A stretch of 64,000 bases of DNA from Brachionus rotundiformis (GCA_016802295.1 JAESIW010000154.1:186001-250000), one strand, 5' to 3'. Positions 34,176 to 46,617 are shown, numbered from the stretch's first letter. The notes: generated from the letters alone by a model not told the origin. Made by a program: numbers and translations.

Positions 34176-36469
34176 TTATTGATATGTTGGATTTAATTTT
34201 AGTTCTTATTCGAACAATTCATTTTTCTAATTTAATGTTATGTAACAAATTTGCTATTTAGAATAGCTATTAATTTTATTTAAAGATGTTTCAGTATGTT
34301 TATGAAAAAAATGTCATTTAATTTGATAAGTGCTTTTGGAGAATGCTAATTTTTAAATTAATATCTATTATAATGAATGATGAAGGCTTTTTTAGTTAAA
34401 AAGCTCATTCAATTAGATCAATGATTTAGAAAATTGAATTTTTATATATAATAAGTTTCATTTTAGTTTTTGAATGATTTTCAAAATATTTTAAATGATA
34501 ACTAATATTTATTTTTAATTTAATTGCTGAAAATATAATTTGAATTTTATCAGATTATTTTTTTATTGTATTGAAAACTTAAATTGTTTTTAAAATAAAT
34601 CAGTTATTAATGTTCTTAAAGTCTGAAGGGATTCTGGTTAATTGGACTAGATTTTTTCACGGTTTAAATTTATTTAATTTAAATTATTTATTCATAAGGT
34701 TAATTATAAATAGTTATCGAATCTATATTTTAATCTATATTTTGATATAAAAACGATAAGAAAAACAAGTTGGGCCATAGATTCAAATTTTAAATGAAAT
34801 TTAGAAAATTTTGTATTTAGCCTTTTGGTAGAATGTTAAAATTTGCTATTTTTATCGTTAAAATTTGATAACATTTTCCCTACTACTTGTAAAATTGATT
34901 AATTAAAATTGATCTTAAAGATGGTATTGATAAAAGTATTTAAATTTATTCAAGCTATTTTATATATCATATTAAATGTTATGAAAATTTAAATGCTTTT
35001 GGTTATTTTGGTTTATTATTATTATGATTATATTAGGTCTAAATAACTTTAAACCTTTTATAAAAAAATCATTTACTATCATTTTGAATTATTATTGATA
35101 AGCTCCAGCAATTTAACTTTATCTACTCAGCATTCGTTTACGCTATTATAGTTTTTATCAATTTATAAATTTATTGTACCGAGCTTTGAGCAAACTTATA
35201 CACAGTGCATTCGAAACATTTCGTTTTTTATTAAAAGAATTAAATCAAATTAAAAAATATAATATATAGAGTTTAAAGCCTCATTCACTCTCATAAACAC
35301 TTTTGGTTTTTTTAGCCACTTAAAATGTTGACACCTTTTCCGGTGCCTTTGGAAGCTTTTATTGCATTTTTTTATTGATTATTTTTGAAGTAGAATACTT
35401 TTAATAGCGTCGAGATTCTTTTCTTTGATATAATCAAAATATAAATTTTAATTATTCAGTTTTTAAATCAAATAAAATTTTAAAACAACAATTTCAAGCG
35501 TCCAGAATTATTTGGTGAAGAAAAAAATCTCTGAATTTTTAGACTCTGTTCAAAATAAATATAGATAGTTATTTTTTTCATAAACTTATTATGTAAGAGA
35601 CATGCTTTATTCGTCTTAAATTTAAGTTTGTGACTTGAACGGATAAAAATAGAAAAAATTTTTTTGACAAATTAAATTTAAAAAGTATTTTCATTTAATC
35701 AAGCTAGACTTTTTAGTTGAATAAATTTTTCGCTTCTAATATCATCAGCTTTAATGAATTTTTAATTTCTAAAAAGAAGTTAATTAAGTGAAATAATTTT
35801 TTATTGAATATACTGATAAAAATGTTCTTGTTTTATTAATAGGACGAGATCTTTAAACTATTTAAATTTTTAAAAAACAACTCGAATAATATTAATAATT
35901 CAAGCTTTTGATATGAAACATCAATTTTTGATAAATTATGTTTGCATGATCTGTCAAATGTTAATAATTTTTAAATAAAAAATTTTTGATTCGGAAATAT
36001 TTTCCTTCCTAGATAAATTTAATCTGTTTTATAAAAAAATTATCTAATTTTTCATTTTCGATGGAGGAAATTTTACGAATTAACCGTATAAAAACAGATA
36101 ATTTTAGCAAGAACTATTTGACATCATACTTTAATTAATTAAATTTATATTAAATTATATATATTTATATTTTTGTCTTTTCATAATGAAAGACTCTTTA
36201 ATTAAGTTTTTTTCTATTTAGTATTCAATAATAATCAAGTTTTACTATAATAATAAGATAAATAGATCAGAAAAAAATGCTTTTATATTCTATTTATGTT
36301 GAAAAGAAAATTTATTTATTGTAAAAATCTGTCTTCACATTTATCTAATTATTTAAAAGATAATTTAGGAAATGGGAATTTTCAAGGCAGCTCCGAATGT
36401 CATAGCCTAATTTTCAGTCCTCTTGTTAGCAATTTTAATTTTACAAAATTTAGATTAATTTAAAAAAAG
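34176..36469. other. Intergenic, no gene seen
   Basis: AT-rich. No feature recognised. Confidence 0.5.
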
Positions 36470-36660
36470 AGAAAATTAATAAGGAATGTTATTTTCATAT
36501 AATTTGTATCTACATTGTTAAGCAAATCAGCTATGTTCTTGACAGGGATAATATCGGATGGGGTTTTGTATTTTGAGTTGTTTCTGTTGACGTTAATAAC
36601 CAGATAGTCCTTTATTTTATCAGCTATTAATTCATGGTTCTGCTTTGTAGCAAAAATAGC
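36470..36660 (-). pseudogene. Coding-like relic, family unknown
   Basis: The minus-strand frame is open for 60 codons and has much more balanced codon use than its surroundings (KQNHELIADKIKDYLVINV, then YKTPSDIIPVKNIADLLN). It has no start codon, no clear splice partner and a stop soon upstream. It is probably the remains of a transposon or host gene. I do not recognise the family. Confidence 0.4.
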
Positions 36661-37026
36661 TTATTTGATAACAGTCTTCACATTTAACAGTTATTATTTT
36701 ATATTAAAATGTAAAAAAATGTTCAAAAAGTTATATAATTGTAAAAAAAATCATTTAAAACCATTTAATTTTTTATTTATTCAGTCTTTATTTAATTACA
36801 AAAACTTTAATCTTTAGACTTAAATAAGAATTAAAGTTTTTTAAAAAGTAAGACCTTGATGAATTTATTCTATAATTCATTATCTTTTTTTTTAAATTTA
36901 TCTAAAATTAAAAATATCAAATGTTTATGTCTTACATTTTAATTAAAACAAGCAAAATATTTTATAATAAAAATTCAACGAGAAGAAATAATTTACGGAT
37001 GTCATAAAATGAATTTTGTCTTTTAT
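36661..37026. other. Intergenic
   Basis: AT-rich, nothing recognised. Confidence 0.5.
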
Positions 37027-37105
37027 TTAATTTTCGTGCTTAAGCTTTCCACAGGGAGTAAATTTACAGGTATTAGGATCGTGACACTCACAATTTGAAG
37101 AAATT
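37027..37105 (-). CDS. Possible last exon of a small Cys-rich protein
   Basis: On the minus strand an acceptor (TTTTTTCAG) is followed by 26 codons that end NCECHDPNTCKFTPCGK and then KLKHEN and TAA. An ATTAAATAAAAG poly(A)-type signal overlaps the stop. The cysteine spacing (CEC-x5-C-x4-C) suggests a metal-binding or disulfide-rich tail. Upstream exons were not found. Partial, low certainty. Confidence 0.3.
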
Positions 37106-38317
37106 CTGAAAAAAAACTGTTATTTGATAATGCTTATTATTTAATTCCTTGTAATTTGAGTTTAACAAAGCTAAGGATTTTATTTTAGCCAAAAAAAGAG
37201 AGTTATAATTTCATTATTGACCAAAAGCATATTCATCCAAGTCAAGTATGGTATATTATATAAAATTTTTTTAAGAATATTTAATAATCACATTAATATG
37301 ACTCGAGTTTTATCTTAAAGGCAAGTAAATAAGTCATAATGTCTGCTAATTTGTTTTAAAAATTTTAATAATTGATTTTTTAAAGATTAATTAAATTTTC
37401 CAAGAAAAATAATTACACATAATTAAGTAAATAATTATTTTGACATAAATAATTTGAATCAATTACTGTCATTATTGTTTAAAAAGTTAGGTCTTAATTT
37501 TTCAAATAGTAAAATTTTACAGTGATAAGAAAATTGTAATATTTTAGAAGATTGATTAAGACAAGCCAGTATTTATTATTAATAGAGCCATTTTAAGCTA
37601 TTTTAGAATATTGCGAACTTAAGAAATAAATTTAAAAAAAGTTTATTTTTACAATTTAAAAGCTTGTTGAATGTCAAGCTAAATAATTAGATTTTTAATT
37701 TAAATCTTTTCAATACGAACCAGTTATTTTTACTGATAAATACTTAATTTCAAATTTTCTATTCTACTAGTATATAAAATAAAAGTTAAATAAAATATTT
37801 TATTTAAAAAAAAATTATTAAACAAAATCCTTGATATTTAACTCTGGTTGAGAATTCAGTATAAATTTAATTTTTATAATATTGCCACATAAGATTCCTC
37901 AAGCTTTGTTTGTTTTTTTGACTGTAGGACGACAAATTTATGTCATTAATTAACTGAAATTTGAATTTTGAAAATGAGAAAAAAGGCAGAAAATTAGGTA
38001 TAGATGTAAATAAATTTAATTAATTAAATTATTATGATCGATAATGAAATAAGCTTGATTGAGCTTCACATTATAATCGTAAACTTAGTTGTAATTGAGA
38101 TACACATTTCAAAATGATTATTGCAATTTGTTCTCATCATATTGTTCAATTTTTATAAAATAATAATAATAATATATTATAATTGATAGAGGATCCTGAG
38201 CGCAGAACTTGGAAAATTTGCATTCAATTCTTATATTCGTTTTTATAAATTCAGTCTCAAATGATTTAAATTGCTGTGAGAAATCATTTAAAAAGCAAAC
38301 TAATTCAAAAATTAAAA
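37106..38317. other. Intergenic, upstream exons possible
   Basis: AT-rich. Could hold the 5' exons of the Cys-rich gene and the rabphilin promoter; neither is visible. Confidence 0.4.
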
Positions 38318-40890
38318 ATGATGATTAACAATTCTTTAGTACAGAAAACATCAGGTAATTGAGAAGTGAATTAAATGTTATCTTAATATTTATTTAAGCT
38401 CCATGTAAGCTACAAGCTTGGATACCACCAAACGACCGAGAGCTAATCATTCGTGCCAAGTATTTTCCCAATAATTCTATCATTTTGTGGACTATTTTTT
38501 TAAGGCTTAAAACAGGCTGGTCTTCAAGGTGCTCATTCAATCCGAATAGTTCGCATAGTGTCATTGGAAATTGTACACCTGTGATCACTGATAACGAGCT
38601 ATCCGAAATAGAGGAAGTAATCAAACGGGCCAGTTTAATAGAAAAAAAAGAACGTAGCAGAATAAGTCGGCTTATAGACCGGTTCAAAGCTATAAATAAG
38701 CCTCTAGGTGATGGTGTAACCCATTGCCTGATATGCAACTCTAATTTCGGGCTATTAACCCACAACAATTCGCACACATGTAGCCATTGTCTAAAAGTAG
38801 CCAAAGATAAATATTTTTAAAGTTTTGATTATAAAATCTAATTAAAGAATGTCTGTTCTACATGCTCATTCGAGACTGTATGCTTGTCGAACTCTGGCTC
38901 GGTCAAGTTGTGTAAAATATGTGTTGAATATAGAGATTTTTTGAAAAAGTCTGGCTTATGGTTTAATAAGAATGTGGCATATGCTGAGCTTCCAAGTGTG
39001 ATGGAGTCCGATGTTGAGCAATCACCACAAACTACCCTTAAAAGCTATGAAGACAAAAGTCCTGATTCAAGTGTAGATCAGAAAAAAAATTCTATTTTTC
39101 TATCTGATTCAAAATATACCAATTTGGAGAGCGATTCTGACAATTCAAAGTTTAAAACGGCAAAAACAGTGACCGAAGTAAACGAGCCGGAACAAGAGAG
39201 TAAGCTATTGCTGGAAGAGGTGGCTTTGTCTAAGCAGACAGCTGTTAATTTAAGTAATCAGACTAGCCAGATTGGTCAACTAGATTTTCCAGTTGATAAT
39301 CAAAAATTTCTATGCAAAACTTCTACTCTTGCCAATGGCGAATGTACTCAGAACATATCGCTTGCTTTTAGGCAGTTTATGGACACCGAGACAAGTCGGT
39401 GTTAGCTTAAAAATATCTAAAAAATAAAAAATAATTCTTTCTCTTTTAGAATTAGGACATTTACAGTTCAATGTAGAATACATTGAATCGCTACTTCAGC
39501 TTAAAATTCATTTGGTTAGTGCGACTAATTTGCCTGCACGTGATTCAAATGGTCTGTCAGATCCCTATGTGAAAATTCATCTTTTGCCCGGCATTGCCAA
39601 AGCCACCAAGCTTAGATCCAAAACAGTGTATAAAAACCTAAATCCTCAGTTTAATGAGGACTTTCACTATGACGGAGTCACTTTGGATGACATAGACACA
39701 AAGACATTACGTTTAACAGTGCTCGATGAGGACAAATTTGGATTTGATTTTATTGGCGAGTATCGCTTACCTTTGAAGACCCTAATGCGAAACGAAGTTA
39801 ATTATTTTAATGTTTCTCTGGAAGAGAAATTGGAGGTACTTTTTTTTTGCTTGTGAAAATTAAGATTTATAAAGAAGAAAAATAAAAGGAAAATTTTTAA
39901 TCAATTGTATTAAGAAAATCCGATTATTAATAAGATTTAAATATTAAAAGAATATAAGCTTAGATTTAAATTAAAGAATTTTGAAAAAAAAAAATTACTT
40001 TAAATTTTTATTATAATATAAGAAAGTTAAGTTTTTATCTAATTAGCTGGATAAAAATAAAATGCCAACCTAAAATATTTTAAGATCAATGAACAAACTG
40101 ATTATTTAAGATAAGTTTAAATGTTTAATTTTTTTGCCAATTAATTCACAGATTTTAAAAAATCAATATTTAAATTTTTTAAAATAATTTTAAAAATATA
40201 AATTTTAATCCATTTTATTTAAACTTTTTAAGAAATCCAAAAAAGTAATTTTTTTGCATGAATTAAGAGTTTGTTTTTAAGCTTGGCGATGAAGCTGATT
40301 CTACCTCGCGTGGAAAAATTAACTTTGCAGTTAAATATTCCAAAAAAACTAATTGTTTGTGTGTTAAAATAAATCGGTGCACTCAATTATTGCCAATGGA
40401 TAATGGAATTTCTTCTGATCCCTTTGTTGAAGTGTTCGTTTTTTGCATGAACTAAATTAACACAGCACTTTTTTAATTAATTACAAATTTTAGGGCCATC
40501 TTACCTGGTTCAAAAGAAAATAAATATAAATTTCGCACTTCTACAAAACGAAAAACCCTTGATCCCGAATTTAATGAGGTAAAATTATTTAAAATTAAAT
40601 ATATGCTAATTAACTAATTTTTTATTAATTTTAATAATTTTAATTAGGAATTTACATTTAACAATATTGATCTTAGAAGTTTGTTGACTAAAACAATCGA
40701 AATATCTGTTTGGGATAAAGACTTTGGAACCAAAAATGACTTCATTGGCATGGTCACACTAAGTCAACAAAGAACTGGAGATGAACTCAAACATTTTTTT
40801 ACAATAATTAAAAATCCAGATTTATACCATGAAAAATGGCACACATTGCACATGCGAGAAGATAAGTTCTCAAATTCAACCAGTGAATAG
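38318..40890 (+). CDS. RPH3A: Rabphilin-3A-like synaptic vesicle protein
   Basis: Predicted 600 aa in eight exons: 38318-38354, 38399-38459, 38505-38796, 38848-39394, 39450-39835, 40282-40433, 40494-40578 and 40648-40890. Most introns are 44-69 bp; the one at 39836-40281 is 446 bp. N-terminal Rab-binding domain: WIPPNDRELIIRAK, then two helices around a FYVE-type zinc finger (CLICNSNF, HTCSHC, VCSTC, LCKIC) ending SGLWF. A disordered Ser/Glu-rich linker follows. C2A (about 313-441) and C2B (about 442-600) keep Ca2+-binding Asp residues (SDPYVK, DEDKFG; SDPFVE, WDKDFG). It links Rab3/Rab27 vesicles to Ca2+-triggered exocytosis. Two donors (GTCGGT at 39395, GTTCGT at 40434) are weak but the only ones that keep frame. 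Confidence 0.93.
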
Positions 40891-41499
40891 ATTTTTTAAA
40901 AGCTGATATTTTTTTAAATTTTTGATCTCGGTTTTAGTCTTTTTATTATCTTCAAAGCAACAGATCTGAATAAGACAATCGAAAATTGTATCGTTTAACA
41001 ATTTTATTTATTTAATTACCGATTTTTTAATTTATAAATAATAAATACATTTACTTATTGGTTTTTATTAAATGATGCTTTTTTACTGCAAATCCTCGGT
41101 TTTTTAAGAAACAATGAAAAATTTTCAAATATTATATAAAGATAATTAAAAATGACTTGTGTCAAAGGATGACAAGCTTGTCAGTTCAAAAGCTTATTCA
41201 AAATTTAAGGATTTATGTCTTTTTTGTATTATCTTGTTTATTCCTTAACCTCTGAACAGCTTAATGAGCAAATTAACAGATAAGTAATAAAATTTAATTT
41301 CTTTTTAAAAAATTGATGTAAGGCCAAGTATCTGTTTTTCTGAAATTTGATTAAGAATTATTTATCGTTATCAAATTTACTATTTAACCAAATTAATAGA
41401 TCTAGTGATAAATTTCGATAAGTGAATGGAAGAAAAAGTCTGCATTGAGCTATCGAATTACTTAATAGCTAATGATTTAAAAAGATTAGTCTTAAATTC
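40891..41499. other. Intergenic
   Basis: 3' flank of rabphilin; AT-rich. Confidence 0.5.
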
Positions 41500-41740
41500 A
41501 TTAATATACTATATAGATTACTTTCAAAAATTTAACATGGTTGTACTGGACGAAAAATCAAAACAGGTTCGCCATGTTAAAGATATGTATACGAGAATAG
41601 GTGGTTCTTCATATAAAAAAAACATGACAACAGTCTTACTCTTACAGTTAAAAATAAAGTGTCGCATCTTTTATGCAAATTGAATGAAGCGCTAATTTTT
41701 CTTTTTGAGATATTTTCCATAGAATCCAACTTTTTATTTA
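41500..41740 (+). repeat. Dispersed repeat, copy A (LINE-derived)
   Basis: Closely similar to 56140-56370 over about 230 bp (shared core ATGGTTGTACTGGACGAAAA). The translation LQLKIKCRIFYAN resembles the end of a LINE RT region that normally precedes a TLLYGSE motif. It lies inside the 41426-41683 open frame, which is therefore not a host gene. Confidence 0.55.
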
Positions 41741-42429
41741 TTTCGAAATTCGAAATTTGAAATTAAAGAATGAAAAAATTTTATGAACTAGAGAAGGAAT
41801 AAATAGAATTATTAGATAATTTAAGGCAATCTTTGATTAGTAAAAAGAGTTAATTATTCGAAATATATGCGAAAATTTCTGTCATTCAACGGGAGAATAA
41901 AAATAAATTATAATTATTAAACAAATTTTCGAATACTTTTCTAAAATTATTTTCAAAATAAAAAAAAAATAAATCAATATTCATGAGTTTTTTAAAAAAT
42001 AAAATGAAAACATAGTGTTACCGAAGATATCCGATTATCAAATAATGATCGAAAAAATGACCCGGTGAGAATCGGGTAAATTGAAAAAGCTTAATACAAA
42101 AAAAAACAATATTTGATGAATTCTGGTTATGAAAAATTAAATATTTTTTTTATATAATCAGAATGCTCTAGATTTCAATTTGGCAATCAAGCTCTTGGTT
42201 CTGAAGTCGACATTCATCGTTCAAATAGCCAATATTTTAATGAATTGAATAAGTTTAATGCGTTGCTCTAAGAGCCTTGCCATCAGCAGCCTTTATAAGC
42301 TTGACTAGCAAATTATTTGAATATTGATTATCTTTACCATTTTTGGTTATAATTCTTCTTGTTCTTTCTAGTGAGTATTCTGTGAAATTTGGTACAAAAG
42401 GACAGAATAAAAACTTAAACAATCTCATA
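41741..42429. other. Intergenic, repeat debris likely
   Basis: AT-rich sequence between two LINE-derived fragments. No gene seen. Confidence 0.4.
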
Positions 42430-42690
42430 ACTTTGTTATAAAAAGGTTAAAAAATGCAATGTTCAGCGTTCTATCAACTCAACACTGATGTATGGAAGCG
42501 AATGCAATAGATTTTCATAGTTGGACAGAAATAGCCTAAACACCTTACATACTAGGAGCGTGAGAAGGATTCTCGGGATACACTGGCCTGTAACAATGTC
42601 AAACGACGAACTATAAAAAAAAAGCTAAAGGCCCATTAAGTCAATGTATCAAGAATAAAGCCCTGTGATGGCTTGGACATGTACTTACCA
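42430..42690 (+). mobile_element. LINE reverse transcriptase C-terminal relic
   Basis: Scattered frames read LMYGSEC, then SLNTLHTRSVRRILGIHW, then TMSNDEL. This is the conserved post-RT region of craniate/insect-type LINEs (LLYGSE...RCLRRILGIxW...TNEEL). It is full of stops. Confidence 0.7.
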
Positions 42691-42978
42691 TTTTTTAATA
42701 GTATTAGAAACATAAAATTTGAACTAAATTGTTTAAATTATGCTAGATCTGGTACTCTAAACTGTCAAATAGCTTTAGTGTCAAGTATTAATTTAATTTT
42801 AGATTAAAATCAATAATGTGAAAAATTTGTTTTTATTGAAAATTAGATGGTTATTTAAAAAATGATTTTTAAATTTTATAATACGATTCTTAATTTTTCT
42901 ACAAAAAAAATTAAATTAAAAATTCTATTTAAAAAAGTCTTTAATGTCTAGAATATTGATATTTATAAAAGAATCATT

Positions 42979-43722
42979 TTAATCATTGTTTTTTTTTTCG
43001 GTTTTTTGTGTCGCTTGCGTTGCCAAAGAACTCTGATCTTCCTGACTTGTTGGTTTGTCAGATACAGAAAGAGTAGAATCAACCCCACTAAATGTTACAT
43101 TTTGAACCGATATGGAGCTTTGTTGTGTCGTTTGCGTTCCCGAAGAACTCTGATCTTCCTGACTTGTTGGTTTGTCAGATACAGAAAGAGTAGAATCAAC
43201 CCCACCAAATGTTACATTTTGAACCGATATGGAGCTTTGTTGTGTCGTTTGCGTTCCCGAAGAACTCTGATCTTCCTGACTTGTTGGTTTGTCAGATACA
43301 GAAAGAGTAGAATCAACCCCACCAAATGTTACATTTTGAACCGATATGGAGCTTTGTTGTGTCGTTTGCGTTGCCAAAGAATTTGTTGGTTCAACACTTT
43401 GCCCAGTTGTTTTTGAAGATAATGTTGAAATTTTGCTAGGTTCGGTACTGCCTTCTGTTGAATAATATGTACTGATATCATCAGTTAAGTTGGAAGTTGT
43501 TTCTGAGCTTTGTTCAGCAAGAGTGGTTATTTCGGGAAAAGTATTTTTTTTCAAAGCAAGTGGTAGGACAATAGCTAGAACGACAACTGCCACTACTAAA
43601 GAAATCGCTAGAACAACGAACAAAGATTTATTCCTAATGATAAAAAGTCCCAGACGATTAATCATTTTCGAAAATATACTTGTCTCATCTCTACCGGATT
43701 CATTAATCTCCATTTCATACAT
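42979..43722 (-). CDS. Mucin-like type II membrane protein with three 39-aa repeats
   Basis: 247 aa from the ATG at 43722; an upstream in-frame TTG is not needed. Single exon. The N-terminal cytoplasmic tail of about 35 residues is followed by a TM (VVLAISLVVAVVVLAIVLPL). The rest is an extracellular domain rich in Ser/Thr/Gln with no Cys, suited to dense O-glycosylation. The distal part is three near-identical 39-residue repeats (core QQSSISVQNVTFGGVDSTLS), each with one N-glycosylation sequon NVT. The C-terminus is Lys-rich (KTEKKNND). Function unknown; a glycocalyx or lorica-surface protein is possible. Confidence 0.75.
   Translation of the reverse strand: MYEMEINESGRDETSIFSKMINRLGLFIIRNKSLFVVLAISLVVAVVVLAIVLPLALKKNTFPEITTLAEQSSETTSNLTDDISTYYSTEGSTEPSKISTLSSKTTGQSVEPTNSLATQTTQQSSISVQNVTFGGVDSTLSVSDKPTSQEDQSSSGTQTTQQSSISVQNVTFGGVDSTLSVSDKPTSQEDQSSSGTQTTQQSSISVQNVTFSGVDSTLSVSDKPTSQEDQSSLATQATQKTEKKNND
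43035..43380 (-). repeat. Three tandem 117-bp coding repeats
   Basis: Units start at 43035, 43152 and 43269 with the same word GATCTTCCTGAC and are nearly identical at DNA level. The period is exactly 39 codons, so copy-number change keeps the frame. Confidence 0.9.
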
Positions 43723-44695
43723 TGTTAACAATAATATTATGAATTATTTCCTCTAATATTATTTTTTTAAGTTTTCCGTAAATCTAGAAAAAAAATTTTA
43801 GAGTAACATGTTTTTCAAAGAGACAAATAAATCAATATGTTGCTTTCACTTTAAAAAATTTTAAAATAAAAATATTTTAAAAAAGTTTTATTTATTGAAA
43901 ATGCAATAAATTAATGTTATATTTAAATATTGTTTTTTTTTATCAGTTTATACACATTTTTAAATGAATTAGTTGATTAGATAAATGCACGATTGATTGT
44001 TGTTTCATGAATAAAGCTTTCAAAAAAAATTTATACAAAAAATAATATCAATACTTTATTTTATGATACCACAGTAGTGCAACTAATTATTTGATCAGTT
44101 TCGTAGTTTGATAATAAGAGATAATGATAAGAGCAGTTGACATTTTGCAAAAAATAATCAATTAAATTCAAGGTAAATTAGGATTCATAATTTACTTAAA
44201 ATTTTGACTAAAAAATTTTATTTAAATAAGACATTATTGTTAAGTTATAAAAATTACTTCCAATTATTTAAAATGATGTCCAAATCTTCAGCTTTTTGAG
44301 TGCCAATATTTGGCAAATTGAAGCTTAACATCAACTTTAAATAATCCTAATCAAAAATTATCATCAAAATAGGTTATAAAAAAACTAAAGGGTTATATTA
44401 AATTTTAATGCAAAAGTATATTTTCAAAAAATGCATTCAAAGTAAAGCTAATTTTTTTTCAAATCTGTAAATTTCTGCAAAAATTGCTGATTCCAAAATC
44501 TTTATTTAACATGTTAAGCTACACAAGAAAATGAGTCTCTATATCTAATTTTATACAAAAATATATTCTTATTAAATTTTGATCATGATTATTAAAATTA
44601 ATCGTCAACTTCGATTTGCCAAAATTTTTTATTTGATGTTACTTTTTTTTGTACTTCCCTAAAAGCAACTTTATAAAATACAAATTTCTTTATAA
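43723..44695. other. Intergenic, no gene seen
   Basis: AT-rich upstream flank of the mucin-like gene. Confidence 0.5.
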
Positions 44696-44962
44696 TTAAA
44701 TTATTCTGGTAACTAAATTTGGTAACAAGGTGCTGTCCCTTTCACCATTCACCTTTCGATATTCCTTTGCTGATATTTCTGTTGATGATCTTTTTTTCGA
44801 ATTTGCGTCAAGTTCCATTAACATTTTGCTCTTCACTTCGACTGTCAAACTCTGATCAACCATTTCAATCAACCTTCTCTCTGTTATGTAGTGGCTATCA
44901 CATACTGTTTTTTTGGATGTCTGATTTAGAATAAAATATTCAAATTTTAATAGGGGCTGATT
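44696..44962 (-). pseudogene. Coding-like relic, family unknown
   Basis: An 88-codon frame on the minus strand without an early ATG has balanced, gene-like composition (VCDSHYITERRLIEMVDQSL, then KSKMLMELDANSKKRSS). The first Met is well inside. No splice partner found. It is likely a fragment of a transposon or lost gene. Confidence 0.4.
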
Positions 44963-45249
44963 TTAAATTTTTCCCCTAAAAACTAAATTAAAAATAAAAT
45001 AAAAAAACCAAAAAAATCTCTTTATTCAACAATGAAATATCTACGACAAAAACTAAAGCGATTAAGCCAGGTACTAGAGGTGAATAGGATATTACAATTT
45101 AATTTTCAAATATTTTTTTAATTTGATTATTTTTTATTTTTAGTTGAATTAATACAGCAATTTTGCAAAATGGTTACTCAACTTTAAATATTAACGTTTT
45201 ACCTGAAATAAATTATATTATAATAGATCAAAACTAAACTTTTAATAAA
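44963..45249. other. Intergenic
   Basis: AT-rich upstream region of the glycosyltransferase. Confidence 0.5.
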
Positions 45250-46617
45250 ATGAAATTTATTCAAAAAATTTTTTCAATTTTCGTCACCACTTTGTGTTTA
45301 ATTTTTGTTTATTACTTAAAAGATTCCAACTTCGGACCACATGATAAGCCTAATCGTCTAAAAAAAGATAGTTTATATAAACGTGAAAGGTATTCTATAG
45401 ACTGTAATTTAATCATACAGAATGACTCATTAGAGATTGAAAGAGCTATTAGAATTTTAAAATTCTCAAATTTTACATTGGATTCTGTTCCAGATGCAAA
45501 TTTTTTGATTCCAAAATCGGAATGCAGTCACTTTAAGTTTGAAAGAGCTTACTCGAGATTTGACAATCTTATACATCAAATTGAATACGATTTTCCATTA
45601 GCATTTTCAATACTCACTTATGAAAATGTAGAACAATTTGAAAGACTTTTGCATGCCATTTATCGTCCTCATAACATCTACTGCATTCATGTAGACCTAA
45701 AAAGTTCGCATTCATTTAAGCAATCAATTAAATCAATTGTAGACTGTTTTGACAATGTATTCATTTCTACCAAGTTGGAATTTATCATTTATGCTGGATT
45801 TAGCCGACTACAGGCCGACTTAAACTGTATCAAAGACTTGTTGGATTTGGAAAATCTCATCTATACTCAACATCCTAATTTAGTAGGAAAAAAAAAAGTT
45901 GCTTGGAAATATTTATTTAACATGGCAAGCACAGAATTTCCTCTAAAAACCAATTTTGAATTTGTTCAAATTCTGAAAATTCTTAATGGGTCAAATAGCA
46001 TTTACATAAATAAAATACACGGGCAGATAGGTAGAAGAATGAGCCAAATATTTTTTAATGATTTTATTAAGGAAAAAATTTATCCATTAAAAAAAGTCCA
46101 TAACAAAAAACCACCGCATTCAATCCGAATTGTTAAAGGCTCGGCATATGGAATATTTGAACGAACATTTTTGGCCAATATATTCAGAAGCAGTAAAGTA
46201 ATGGACTTTACGGAATGGCTCAAGTCAACATACAGTGCAGATGAATTTTTTTGGGCAAGTTTAGAGCTAAATACTCATTTGTATGAGAACAGTACATTTA
46301 AGGACTCATCGAGTAATTATGTTCTAGATATAGCTAGATTTAATGGTTGGTACGGATCTTATAACTGTGGTGGTATTTGGATTCACAAAATATGCATTCT
46401 GTCTTTAGCAGACTTGGCTAATTTGGTGAAAAACAGAAATTTAATTGCGAATAAATTCAAAATTGACTATGATCCTTTATCTTACCAATGTATTGAAGAA
46501 TGGATTGATAAAAGAACAAGAGAGAATTTTGACGAGCCTTTTGATAGTGAAGATTTGACGATTTATTATTGTAGTTTGTTTAAAAAAAGATCTAAATCTG
46601 TTAATTGTAAATCATAA
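45250..46617 (+). CDS. Core-2/I-branching beta-1,6-GlcNAc transferase-like (GT14)
   Basis: 455 aa, intronless, type II Golgi membrane protein with a TM at about residues 8-25. The Golgi-lumen GT14 domain begins at FPLAFSILTYENVEQFERLL and continues with NIYCIHVDLKSS, FSRLQADLNCIKDLL, WKYLFNMASTEFPLKTN, VKGSAYGIFER, and the acidic STYSADEFFWASL (catalytic Glu region). It ends with NGWYGSYNCGGIWIHKICI and the EEWIDKR tail, with conserved Cys pairs. The family transfers GlcNAc in beta-1,6 linkage to O-glycan cores; the exact acceptor cannot be told from sequence. It lies next to a mucin-like gene, but a functional link is only a guess. Confidence 0.92.
   Translation: MKFIQKIFSIFVTTLCLIFVYYLKDSNFGPHDKPNRLKKDSLYKRERYSIDCNLIIQNDSLEIERAIRILKFSNFTLDSVPDANFLIPKSECSHFKFERAYSRFDNLIHQIEYDFPLAFSILTYENVEQFERLLHAIYRPHNIYCIHVDLKSSHSFKQSIKSIVDCFDNVFISTKLEFIIYAGFSRLQADLNCIKDLLDLENLIYTQHPNLVGKKKVAWKYLFNMASTEFPLKTNFEFVQILKILNGSNSIYINKIHGQIGRRMSQIFFNDFIKEKIYPLKKVHNKKPPHSIRIVKGSAYGIFERTFLANIFRSSKVMDFTEWLKSTYSADEFFWASLELNTHLYENSTFKDSSSNYVLDIARFNGWYGSYNCGGIWIHKICILSLADLANLVKNRNLIANKFKIDYDPLSYQCIEEWIDKRTRENFDEPFDSEDLTIYYCSLFKKRSKSVNCKS

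Noticed and set aside
34073..34261. Plus-strand frame over the tRNA
   Set aside because: Antisense to tRNA-Gly.
38394..38804. 136-codon minus-strand frame
   Set aside because: Antisense to rabphilin exons 2-3, which match a known family.
41426..41683. 85-codon ORF as a host gene
   Set aside because: Contains a dispersed repeat found again at 56140 and resembles LINE sequence.
43006..43416. Plus-strand repetitive frame
   Set aside because: Antisense shadow of the mucin-like repeats.
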